This document shows, one piece after another, positions 30,303 to 37,727 of a DNA stretch of 37,727 bases. Both the position numbers and the translations under genes were made by a program. The notes under the pieces were generated by a model. The model was not told where the DNA came from. It saw nothing but the letters and a program-made list of their open reading frames with translations, and searched no databases. The stretch is from Spirogloea muscicola (lineage: Eukaryota; Streptophyta; Zygnematophyceae; Spirogloeales; Spirogloeaceae). Where the stretch lies: NCBI GenBank assembly GCA_009602725.1, contig WELB01000109.1, positions 1 to 37,727 of the forward strand, read 5' to 3'. Position 1 is the first letter of the stretch, and each line of letters opens with the position of its first letter.

Positions 30303-31040
30303 AGGAGCCGGTGGCTGTGAGGGACCAGCCCGAAAAGGATGGACAATGTCAATGGGGGAATTGAGAACCTTGAATCACTCAGCAAGACAAGTGGCTACTG
30401 TGGATGGTCACTCAATAATGCCTGGTCAAAGGTAACAAGTCGAAATGCCCAGCAGCTGGAAACGAGTTGCCCCGCTGATATCCTGAGGTGGCGGCTAAGG
30501 CACTGCCAGCACGCAGATGCAAGGCGAATGCCACTCCTGGTACTGCTGCAGCCTGGTACTGCTGCAGCAATACAGATACCAGCAAGGGTCGGCGAGCCTG
30601 CGACATCAATATCTGGCTGCTCACCCTGCTGCTCCGACCTTCGGGCCACTGCTCGTTGCGCCGCCGCTGCAGGAGGTCAAGCGATGTGCCCCGAATGGGG
30701 CACATGGCCCGTGAGGGTCTATTTTTAGTGGGACAAGCTCATCTCTCACAGGATGGTCGGCATATTGGAACCTCCTTTGCCATGTTTTTTGGGTGACGGC
30801 GTGGCCCGCCTATATGGCTGAGGGGACTGCTTCGATGCGGTGTCGAGAGCGTCATCTGATCACATCAGTGACGGTGCGCAGGCCACTGCCAGGCATGATC
30901 GCGACCAGGTCGACAACCTGGACTTGGATGGGCATGACGGACGTGTTCCCGAGGAAACCCAACACTGGCTAGATGCAGTGTATGCCATTCCTGAGGAGGT
31001 CGTGGGCGGCTGCCTCGGCCCTCCTTAAAGAAGAAGTGGC
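30303..31040 (-). mobile_element. Diverged retrotransposon C-terminus with 3' hairpin
   Basis: Minus strand. AAAHDLLRNG, VVDLVAIMPG, YADHPVRDELVPLKI and HGPC are spread over two or three frames with stops, so it is dead. The end is ALHLRAGSALAATSGYQRGN then SFPAAGHFDLLPLTRHY with stop near 30410. Its 3' UTR ends with the complement of GGCTGTGAGGGACCAGCCC (30313-30331). The 5' end joins the tail of another hairpin (GCCACTTCTTCTTTAAGG) at about 31020-31040. Confidence 0.75.
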
Positions 31041-31057
31041 GTTCCCAATGGGGGCAA

Positions 31058-31402
31058 GGGCTGTGAAAAGCCAGCCCAGAAAGAATTGCCAAAGGTTCGA
31101 AGCAGCTTCTTCAGGTCCCTTCATAGCTGCTAAGCCCCTTCATAGCTGCTAAGCGTATTTTGTGGAAAGCCAGCCCGAAAAGAGTTGACAAAGGTTCGGA
31201 AGGGGCCAATTGACGGAGGGTCCCAAAACGCTATATCAGAACGGTTGTAGGATGGACCGCTCAGTAGCTACGAGTGAGGAGCCTCAGATCCGACAGACTA
31301 GCTGGCCCCTGACGAGAGCCAGAGGCTGCAGCGAGAGCACGGCCAGCACGCAGGTGCAAGGCGTGGGCAATGGACCGCTGGCGGGAGATAGGGAGGCGCA
31401 CA
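31058..31402 (-). mobile_element. Truncated retrotransposon 3' end, family C variant
   Basis: Minus strand. Begins at 31402 directly after the tail CTTTCTTCTTCTTAACG of the hairpin at 31440-31458. It covers the C-terminal stretch equivalent to VSLQRS...RAGRAL and ends CTCCTCACTCGTAGCTACTGA (LLTRSY-stop, about 31260), with a short deletion before it. The 3' UTR contains a damaged hairpin near 31145-31165 and a full one, GGGCTGTGAAAAGCCAGCCC, at 31058-31077. Confidence 0.75.
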
Positions 31403-31439
31403 CGTTAAGAAGAAGAAAGTGCTCGCCCATTGAGGATAG

Positions 31440-31680
31440 GGGCTGGAAAAGCCAGCCCAAAAAAGAATGAACAAAGTACGTGAAGGGGGGCCAGATACGA
31501 TAGGCCTGAGCTAGCGAGCCAGCATTGAGGTCAGCCTGCTCACCTCTGAAAGGGCCAGATGGCGCAAAAAGCAGGACTACTAGTCTCCTCAATGGGCGAG
31601 CCCTTGTGACTAGTCTCCGAGACGGCAGCAAGTGGTCGCTCATTGACCTCTAGTCAGTAAGTGCAACTGGAAGATGGAGA
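31440..31680 (-). mobile_element. Truncated retrotransposon 3' end with standard hairpin
   Basis: Minus-strand C-terminus QLHLLTRGQ with stop at 31640-31642, followed by a 3' region with an internal hairpin tail (complement CTCAATGGGCGAGCCC at about 31589-31604) and the standard hairpin GGGCTGGAAAAGCCAGCCC at 31440-31458. Confidence 0.65.
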
Positions 31681-31737
31681 GTGGAGAGTGTAACTGGAGG
31701 TGCCGAAAGAGGAGCAAGCGCGGCCAGAATGACTGGT

Positions 31738-32080
31738 GGCTGGGAGAGGCCAGCCCGAAGGTATGGACAAGGTCTGAAGAAGCCGGAGTGCGAAGGACTA
31801 GGAGAGAAGGCGCGCGGTGCGCATGAAATTGAAAGGGAGGCTTGTTCAAGCCAATACATTGTTCAAGCAGAGGCTAGTGCAAACTAAACAAGGCTACATG
31901 ATGCGGAGACCTAAACTAAGGTGCCTAAGGTGACACTAGTATCCACGGGAGAGCACAAACAAATCTGACAAGCTAACTTGGGGAGCTGGAGCGCCACCAC
32001 GAGAGCCGGAGGCCTGACTTAGAGCACGCCCTGCACGTTGATGAATAGCCAATGCTTGCGAGCGCTGCAAAGTAGGACAG
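31738..32080 (-). mobile_element. Truncated retrotransposon 3' end, family B
   Basis: Minus strand. About 180 bp of the family B C-terminus (complement of the 6715-6850 region, with CAAGCATTGGCTATTCATCA and GGTGGCGCTCCAGCTCCCCA; the final Gly-Tyr is changed to Gly-Tyr-like GGATACTAG) plus the whole family B 3' UTR to GCGCGCCTTC and a hairpin GGCTGGGAGAGGCCAGCCC at 31738-31756. It is the closest partner of the copy ending at 6985. Confidence 0.75.
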
Positions 32081-32087
32081 CAGCAAC

Positions 32088-32516
32088 GAGACTCTCAGTA
32101 ACCCCTCGTTAAGAAAGAAGTGGCACTCCCAATGGGGGCAAGGGCTGCGAAAAGCCAGCCCAAAAAGAATGCACAAAGGTTCAGAGGGGCCTAAGAGCGG
32201 TGAGCAGCTACAAAGGGGCCTGAGGATGCAATGGTAAAACAGGGGGAGGATGGATCACTCAATAAGTACGAGTGAGGAGCCTCAGATCCGACAGACTAGC
32301 TGCCGGGAAGCTATCACCCTGACGAAAGCCAGAGCCCGCAGCGAGAGCACGGCCAGCTCGCAGATGCAGATGCAGAGCGTGGGCCATGGACCGCTGCAGG
32401 GACACAGAGAGGCGCATCCGATATACCTGAGCCCACGAGCCCGCAGCGTTAAAGTCGGCTGGCTCGCCGCGTCTGCGGGACACAGCCCGCCGCGCAAGCC
32501 TAGCCAGTAGGTCAAA
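32088..32516 (-). mobile_element. Retrotransposon 3' end, family C, second unit of a tandem pair
   Basis: Minus strand. Starts at 32516 after CTTAACG, mid-way through the DLLARLARR segment, and ends LSDLRLLTRTY with stop at about 32260. The 3' UTR ends in the hairpin at 32142-32161 (GGGCTGCGAAAAGCCAGCCC) and the tail to CTTAACG (complement at 32107-32113). It is nearly identical to 32530-32915 except for a 6-bp insertion (CAGATG repeated near 32362) and a few substitutions. At its 3' end AGGGGTTACTGAG (complement at about 32094-32106) is yet another end, cut down to RGY-stop. Confidence 0.8.
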
Positions 32517-33320
32517 CGTTAAGAGGAGAAGTGGCACTCCCAATGGGGGCAAGGGCTGCGAAAAGCCAGCCCAAAAAGAATTCACAAAGGTTCAGAGGGG
32601 CCTAAGAGCGGTGAGCAGCTACAAAGGGGCCTGAGGATGCAATGGTAAAACAGGGGGAGGATGGATCACTCAATAAGTACGAGTGAGGAGCCTCAGATCC
32701 GACAGACTAGCTGCCGGGAAGCTATCACCCTGACGAAAGCCAGAGCCCGCAGCGAGAGCACGGCCAGCTCGCAGATGCAGAGCGTGGGCCATGGACCGCT
32801 GCAGGGATACAGAGAGGCGCATCCGATATACCTGAGCCCACGAGCCCGCGGCGTTGAAGTCGGCTGGCTCGCCGCGTCTGCGGGACACAGCCCGCCGCGC
32901 AAGCCTAGCCAATAGGTCAAGCCACTGGGACCCAAGAGCCCCGTGCACGTCCACCGCCAAGGGGACGAACTCGTCGGCAGGTGGGTGATCGGAGTGCTTG
33001 GCCGCCTTGCAGCGAGCGGCCTTCGAGGCAGCGTGGCCGGCCCGCGAGGCAGAGAGCCCCAGGTTGGAGCGGTCGACCACATCGGTGGTGACTACATCGG
33101 CTATGATCCGCGCGCCACCTCCCGGCGTGGACGCCACCAGGTCCACACGACGCGTATGGTGTCCGTCAGCCCTCTCGAGGATGGGCATGACCGAGGCGTT
33201 CTCCATCGCTACCGTGTAGCCCGCCTCCTGAAAGATCCCGAACATAGCATCACGCAAGAGGTCGTGCGCAGCTGTTCGTTCGCCTCCAGTGGCGCAGCGG
33301 AGGAGATGCGCCGAAAAGGG
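32517..33320 (-). mobile_element. Second-longest retrotransposon fragment, intact 195-codon frame
   Basis: Minus strand, open from about 33320 to the stop near 32672. Begins AHLLRC (the last part of the CxC-H-C knuckle), then GGERTAAHDLLRDAMFGIFQ, the endonuclease region RRVDLVASTPGGGARIIADV with VTTDVVD, HSDHPPADEFVPLAVDVHGA, LLARLARRAVSRRRGEP, YRMRLSVSLQRSMAHALHLR and SLSDLRLLTRTY. The last residue of the usual LTRGY end is kept but Gly is Thr. The 3' UTR and hairpin are at 32553-32572. The 5' junction is with the type-2 hairpin tail at 33321. No stop or frameshift is visible, so it is young or constrained. Confidence 0.85.
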
Positions 33321-33398
33321 GGAAGCGGCTGCTGAGATGAAAGAATCGGCTGTGAAATGCCAGCCAGATGCATACAGGTGTTCATGACGGAGCCAAAG
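33321..33398 (-). repeat. Type-2 hairpin repeat upstream of the PP2C gene
   Basis: Complement of CATGAACACCTGTATGCATC, TGGCTGGCATTTCACAGCC and GATTCTTTCATCTCAGCAGC; almost identical to 5147-5215. It is the 5' neighbour of the element at 32517-33320 and lies about 100 bp before the PP2C start codon, on the other strand. Confidence 0.75.
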
Positions 33399-33490
33399 GC
33401 TAGGCTAGGCTGCAGTCTCCGCAGGAGACTGGAGCGCATGGGGGCTCAGTAACCCCGGCCCTGGGCCCCGCCGCCCCCGTGGGCGCCCAC

Positions 33491-33505
33491 ATGGGGCCCC
33501 CATGA
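33491..33505 (+). promoter_or_regulatory. Four-codon upstream ORF overlapping the PP2C start (ATGA)
   Basis: ATG-GGG-CCC-CCA-TGA (Met-Gly-Pro-Pro-stop). Its stop codon shares the bases ATGA with the PP2C start codon at 33502. The upstream ATG has a G at +4 and A at -2, so it could be read. Whether it is in the mRNA depends on the transcription start, which I cannot see. Confidence 0.5.
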
Positions 33506-36069
33506 CCTCCGCAGGCGTGGCGCCGGCGCTGGCGCCGCCGCCGCTGCTCGCCCCCGCGCCGCCGCCCGACCCCGGCGACGCGCCGCCGGTGGTGCGCGCG
33601 GGGCTGGCGTGGCAGGCCAAGAAGGGCGAGGACTTTTACCTCCTCCGCGACCCCGGCCCCCGCTCCCCCCTCGCCATCTTCGCCGTGTTCGACGGCCACA
33701 ATGGCTCGCAGGCCGCGGAGCACTGCCGGGACCGGCTCGTGGACGACATCCTGGCAGCCATCCCGGCCGACCTGCCCCGCCACCAGTGGACGGCCGCTCT
33801 GCCCAGGGCGATGGTCGTCGGCTTCGTCAAGTCGGACAAGGACTTCTCCGCCAAAGGTGTGGCTTTCGCTGGGGGCCTCCCGTGGAACCTGTCTGCAGAC
33901 TCCTGACTGACAAGGAGCAGCGGCGACCGAGACGCAGGGTTGGGGCTTACTCCGAGCTGATCCTCATAGGGTACCCGATGGCTGGTCACACTTCCGTTCC
34001 CTACCGGCACGCCTCACAAGCCGACCTCGGAGCTGAGGTGTGCTGCGGGAGTGTGGCCCCGCAACTTGGCAGCTGCTGGCCTGCTGATCTTGCGCAATGT
34101 CTCGGTGGCGGCTGCTCGGCAGGCATCCTGTCGGGCACGACCGCGACCGTTGCCGTGCTCGATGGGTGGTCAGTCACTGTCGCCAGCGTGGGCGACTCAC
34201 GGTGTGTCCTCGACATGCGCGGTGGCTCTATCATGGACCTCAGCGTGGACCATCGCCTCGAAGTGAATGCAGAAGAGTAAGTCCAGCCCAAGTGGGTTGG
34301 GCTTGCAGGCCCACCACTAGGGCTATCTGTGGGCATCACCTGTGCATGGCAGCAAGGCTTTGTGTAGGATAGACTCTGTGTCGTCCTTCAGGTCCTCGCT
34401 GACTGGGTGCTTCCCACACCGCACAGCCTAGCACCTCCGACAGACACCGCAGACACGTGGCTTGCGTTCGACTGCTGCATAGGCGCCAGTCAGCTAAGCC
34501 CTGCTTCATCTTCGACATACACCTTTGCAGGGTGGAGCGTGTAAAGGCGAGCGGAGGCGAGCTGGGACGGCTCATGACCCAGAGCGGCCATATGGTGGGT
34601 TACCCATCCTCTCGCTGCCCCTCTTCGGCCCTCCTTTGCCTGTGTCACAAGCGTGGCGCGGAGCCACGCTGGACACAGTGTTGTGGCCTTTTTGTCACTC
34701 CACTCGGATCCAGACAGTCTCTGAGGGTGGCTACATTGGCGGCAGGTGGGGCCGCTGCGCTGCTGGCCTGGGGGTCTCTGCCTGTCACGATCAATAGGCG
34801 ACATTGATGTGGGCGAGTTCATTGTGCCCATCCCGTTTGTCAAGCAGGTCAAGGTAAGCCTGCAAGACAGACCACCCGGGCCAGACCCTCAGCCGTCTTT
34901 TGACCAGTCTTTTGACCAGTAATCTGAGGTATCTGTTGGCTAGTGGGCCGCAAATAAAACCCTGACGTTGCCGATCTTTGCACCCAGTGCAGCTTCCACC
35001 TTCTGGAGGCAGGCTGATAATTGCGACAGATGGCTTGTGGGATGCTATTAGCAGCGAGAAGGCAGCTAAATACAGCAGGGGCCTCAGCCATGACAGTGCT
35101 GCAAAGTCGCTGGTCAAGGTATTGATATGTTCGTGTGCACGACTGCCCCTAATCATGTGATCTCCAATCCATCCAATTTGTCACTTGAATGAGCATAGGC
35201 TGCCGCCCAAAACCGGCAGGCTTCTCTCTGCGACCATATGTCCTGAGACCAGGATTCAACAATCTGTTTGTCGCAATGCTACTTAGGAACTCTGCAGCTC
35301 CTTGCCACCATCATCAATATCTTTCCCTAGCCCCCCACGCCAGCTCCTGACAGGTGCAGCTGCTGTGCCTTGTCTTAGACTGCAATCAAGAGCAGAGGAC
35401 TGCGCGACGATGTCACTTGCATAGTGGTGGACATGCTCCCCAATCAGGTCAATGAGTCGCCGCCCCCCGTTCAGAAGTCCAAGCTGGCCAAAAGCTTCAG
35501 CCTGCTCAGGAAGACAAAGAGCAACATGACCACTATCACCGAGTATGGCATTCTGGAAGAGGTGTACGAGCAAGGCTCGGCGCATCTTGCAGAGAGGTGA
35601 GTGCTCGTTTGCACATGAGCATGCCGCTGCTTTGCCACAACCTCTGCAGCTCCAGTTTCTTGATGGGCCACCTTGATCTCATTGCATCTGTCGAGAGCCA
35701 CGACTGCTCTTGTTGGCACCACAGGTCAGACAAGGGAGGAGTTTCTGAGGCAGAGCTCATGCCTGCAGGCTTGGCCCAGACGATTCATCTGTGCAAGCGG
35801 GGCAGGGCATATTCCTGTGTGCCATTTGCCGTGCAGACCTCTCGCCTTTGGGCGGCATCTCGGTGCACGCTGGGTCAGCTTTCGCACAAGGTGTGGGGAA
35901 TGCCAAGGCATGGGAAGGACCCTTCCTCTGCACAAGCTGCAAAAGCAAAATGGAGGCCATGGAAGGCAGGCAGCCTGGGCCACCACAACCAGCAGGAGCA
36001 TCGCAAGCTGTCAATGGGGCGCCGCTCGATGCCGAGACGCCTTTCCAAGCCCCTCCAGCAGAGAAGTGA
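33502..36069 (+). CDS. Plant-type protein phosphatase 2C with C-terminal CxxC/CxxC module
   Basis: Mn/Mg-dependent Ser/Thr phosphatase resembling the Arabidopsis At1g68410/At1g47380 group. Seven GT-AG exons: 33502-33856, 34123-34276, 34531-34594, 34746-34853, 34993-35118, 35379-35596 and 35769-36069, phases consistent, 441 aa, as in the plant relatives. PP2C motifs in order: a Pro/Ala-rich start, KKGEDFYLL, metal-binding FAVFDGHNG, SGTTATVAVLDGW, VASVGDSRCVLD, LSVDHRLEVN, CWPGGLCLSRSIGDIDVGEF, LIIATDGLWDAISSE and LRDDVTCIVVDML. The C-terminal segment LGPDDSSVQAGQGIFLCAIC ... WEGPFLCTSCKSKMEAMEG carries paired CxxC motifs, probably binding zinc; its role is unknown. A tiny upstream ORF overlaps the start codon. 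TGTAA at 36374-36378 may be its polyadenylation signal. Confidence 0.94.
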
Positions 36070-36720
36070 AGCTGAAGGAGGTGCACCAGCGACTTCAGGT
36101 CGTCGCAAGGAGCATGGAGGCAACAAAGAGTGGCGTCCACGTCTGAAGATGCGCTGCTGCAAGAAGGTTGCATGTTCCATCAAGGGTCGCTCCAAAAAGA
36201 GCGGTGCTAGTGGCTCAGCCGCGTACTGTGCACGCTGTGGTCGAATGATCAATTTATGTATTCCTTGCCTTTCCAACTTATCTTGCTACCAGATGAGGTA
36301 CACATGCAGCTACACAGAAGACCCCACAGCCCGTGGCATTATGGTGGCTCTCATGAGGAGGGCCACGGCAGATTGTAAGAAGTGCAGCTTGGCCAGCATG
36401 GTGTTGGAGCATCTCCTCTTGCAAGTACGCGGGTTTATGCTCCGCACCCAGCCGCCGCTGCTCCTGGTGGCGCTTTCATCTAGTCAATGCCAGCATCACC
36501 ATCGCCAGAGGAGTCAGGCGGGCTCGGCCTTGGCACGTGCACTATTGGCATGCATAAGGTTGGCCCTCGATGGCGGCAGCGGAGCAGGTGGGAGGCGGAT
36601 GCGACTGAGGGGTCAGGACGGACACGAGAAGCAGCGATGTCGGCAGGAAGGCGAGGATGGAGGTGAGTGGCTGCTGGCTGTGAGCGGACATGGAAGAAGT
36701 GGCTCTTCCCCAGATGTACG
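36070..36720. other. PP2C downstream region, no gene recognised
   Basis: Contains the likely PP2C 3' UTR and TGTAA at 36374-36378. Long open frames continue here but are Lys/Arg/Gly-rich and without motifs. Confidence 0.45.
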
Positions 36721-36721
36721 T

Positions 36722-36785
36722 CATAAGATGTGCTTGCCTTCTTCGTACTCGGCCATTTTGGCCTTCGTTTGTTTCAAGTTACACA
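36722..36785 (+). mobile_element. Solo family A 3' terminus
   Basis: GATGTGCTTGCCTTCTTCGT then ACTCGGCCATTTTGGCCTTC and GTTTGTTTCAAG matches the terminal part of the family A 3' UTR (complement at 14854-14896 and plus at 16429-16455) without coding sequence. Confidence 0.65.
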
Positions 36786-36844
36786 TTTTCCCCAGAGGGA
36801 GCGACCTCAGTAGGCCCTTGGAACGCAACAGCTCTTCCAATAGA

Positions 36845-37190
36845 AGGCAGGGGCCGTAACAAGCCAGCCCAGAAAGGAAAGGACAAGGTCCAAAGGGCCG
36901 AGAGGCGCCTAGACCACACAGCAGTGCAAGAGAAAGCAGCCGCTAGTCACAGGGAGCGCGGGCGAGCGTGCGGGCGTGGAAGGCGCGAGTTGGGGCGAGG
37001 GCGGAGGGTGCAGCAGGAGAAGGGCTCGCCCATTGAGGATAGGGGCTGGGAAAAGCCAGCCCACAAAAGAATGAACAAAGTGCGAGAAGGGGCCAGGGGA
37101 AGCACTAAGAAAGTCAAGCACAAGAAGCAACTGAGCAGCTACGAAGCACTCAGTAACCCCTGCTAAGCAGCCTCAGGTCAGAGAGACTGG
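36845..37190 (-). mobile_element. Truncated retrotransposon 3' end with two hairpins
   Basis: Minus strand. Coding end SLSDLRLLSRGY with stop at about 37151-37153; the 3' UTR resembles that at 5390-5510 (complement TAGCTGCTCAG...TTAGTGCTTC...GGCCCCTTCTCGCACTTTG). Standard hairpin at 37043-37062 with its GGGCGAGCCC tail. A further diverged hairpin is at 36851-36870 (GGGCCGTAACAAGCCAGCCC). Confidence 0.65.
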
Positions 37191-37358
37191 GGTTCCTGGA
37201 AGCGGGTCCTCTGGCCAGAGCCAGAGGCAGCCAGCTGCAGCAGGCCGGCAGGGGGTGAGGCGGGGCGAAGTAGGAAGAGAAGCGGCACCGGGCGCAGCCG
37301 AGGTTCAGGGTTCAGGGCTCTCGGTGGGTTCAGATTCACGTCAAGGCGGGGCTAGGAG

Positions 37359-37456
37359 AGAAGTGGCACTCCCAATGGGGGCAAGGGCTGCGAAAAGCCA
37401 GCCCAAAAAGAATTCACAAAGGTTCAGAGGGGCCTACGAGCGGTGAGCAGCTACAA
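37359..37456 (-). mobile_element. Family C 3' UTR-only copy
   Basis: GAAGTGGCACTCCCAATGGG, hairpin GGGCTGCGAAAAGCCAGCCC (37385-37404), then AAAAAGAATTCACAAAGGTT and GGTGAGCAGCTACAAA, almost identical to 32525-32625. It stops abruptly before any coding sequence and is joined to the next hairpin tail at 37457. Confidence 0.75.
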
Positions 37457-37486
37457 AAAGAAGAAGGCTCGCCCATAGAGAAAGAG

Positions 37487-37727
37487 GGGCTGGCAAAGCC
37501 AGCCCAAAAAGAATGGACAATGTCCAAAGCCACCCAGCCAAATGTGCCACCACGGCTGGGTATGCGGTCGCCTGCGCTGCTCGGGCCAAAGAGCTGAAGT
37601 ACGCGGATCATCCGCGGGAAGACGAGTTCTTCCCGTTGGCCATCGACACACATGGGGCGCTGGGCGCTCGGTGGCTCGAGCTGCTCACCCAGCTCGCCCG
37701 CCACACCATCGCCCGGCGCTTCCATGG
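37487..37727 (+). mobile_element. Retrotransposon C-terminal segment running off the right edge
   Basis: After a minus-oriented standard hairpin (37487-37505) the plus strand is open: AGYAVACAARAKELKYADHP, REDEFFPLAIDTHGALGARW and LELLTQLARHTIARRFH. It aligns with SAGHAASKAARCKAAKHSDH and the following residues of the 32517-33320 copy. The window ends inside it. Confidence 0.8.

Noticed and set aside
35597-36859. 420-codon plus-strand frame over the PP2C end
   Set aside because: Runs out of frame through the last PP2C exon and into the 3' flank without motifs.
1-37727. tRNA genes
   Set aside because: I saw no convincing cloverleaf with A and B boxes by eye; a covariance-model scan would be needed to excl​ude one.

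Overview
The window looks like nuclear DNA of a green plant-lineage eukaryote, most likely a unicellular green alga. Reasons: eight intron-rich genes with close plant-type relatives (a plant-type Golgi-anchored methyltransferase, a plant-type PP2C with a C-terminal CxxC/CxxC module, a plant-type Trm2, PEX11, LIFEGUARD), a GC-rich composition, and an 18S rRNA fragment with Viridiplantae-like sequence. The exact class is not decided by this window.

Genes, left to right: a LIFEGUARD/BI-1 family membrane protein (993-2885, minus); a type II membrane SAM methyltransferase (7098-10076, plus); METTL5, the 18S rRNA m6A methyltransferase (11457-13697, plus); PEX11 (16513-18314, plus); NOL10/Enp2, a small-subunit processome WD40 protein (19278-23306, minus); TRMT2-type tRNA m5U methyltransferase (23429-27278, plus), divergent from NOL10 across a 122-bp shared promoter; LDAH-type serine hydrolase (28527-30269, plus); and a PP2C phosphatase (33502-36069, plus). 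I rebuilt most exons by hand from splice sites, phase and family conservation. Summed exon lengths are whole numbers of codons for seven of the eight genes; one TRMT2 junction stays unresolved. METTL5, NOL10 and TRMT2 all act on RNA modification or ribosome assembly.

Much of the space between genes (about 3.1-7.0, 13.9-16.5, 27.6-28.6, 30.3-33.4 and 36.7-37.7 kb) is filled by 3' ends of one non-LTR retrotransposon superfamily. The copies are 5'-truncated at many points but share the same C-terminus, usually S-D-L-x-x-L-T-R-G-Y-stop. The longest keep a CxC-x12-H-x3-C knuckle and a D-x14-D-x4-D restriction-like endonuclease region, as in R2/CRE-type LINEs. No reverse transcriptase domain is present here. 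Copies are chained through a short hairpin, GGGCTGG-loop-CCAGCCC, followed by an ATGGGCGAGC-type tail. That hairpin or a close relative occurs more than 25 times. Several different truncation points follow the same pyrimidine-rich tail ending in CTTAAC(G), which suggests the element inserts at a fixed site at the end of earlier copies. I consider this the most novel system in the window.

Element ends also lie within about 120 bp of the start codons of the methyltransferase, PEX11 and PP2C genes, and overlap the first start codon of the LDAH gene, so they may have been co-opted as promoters, 5' UTRs or an N-terminus. A 280-bp degenerate 18S rRNA fragment sits between the methyltransferase and METTL5 genes.
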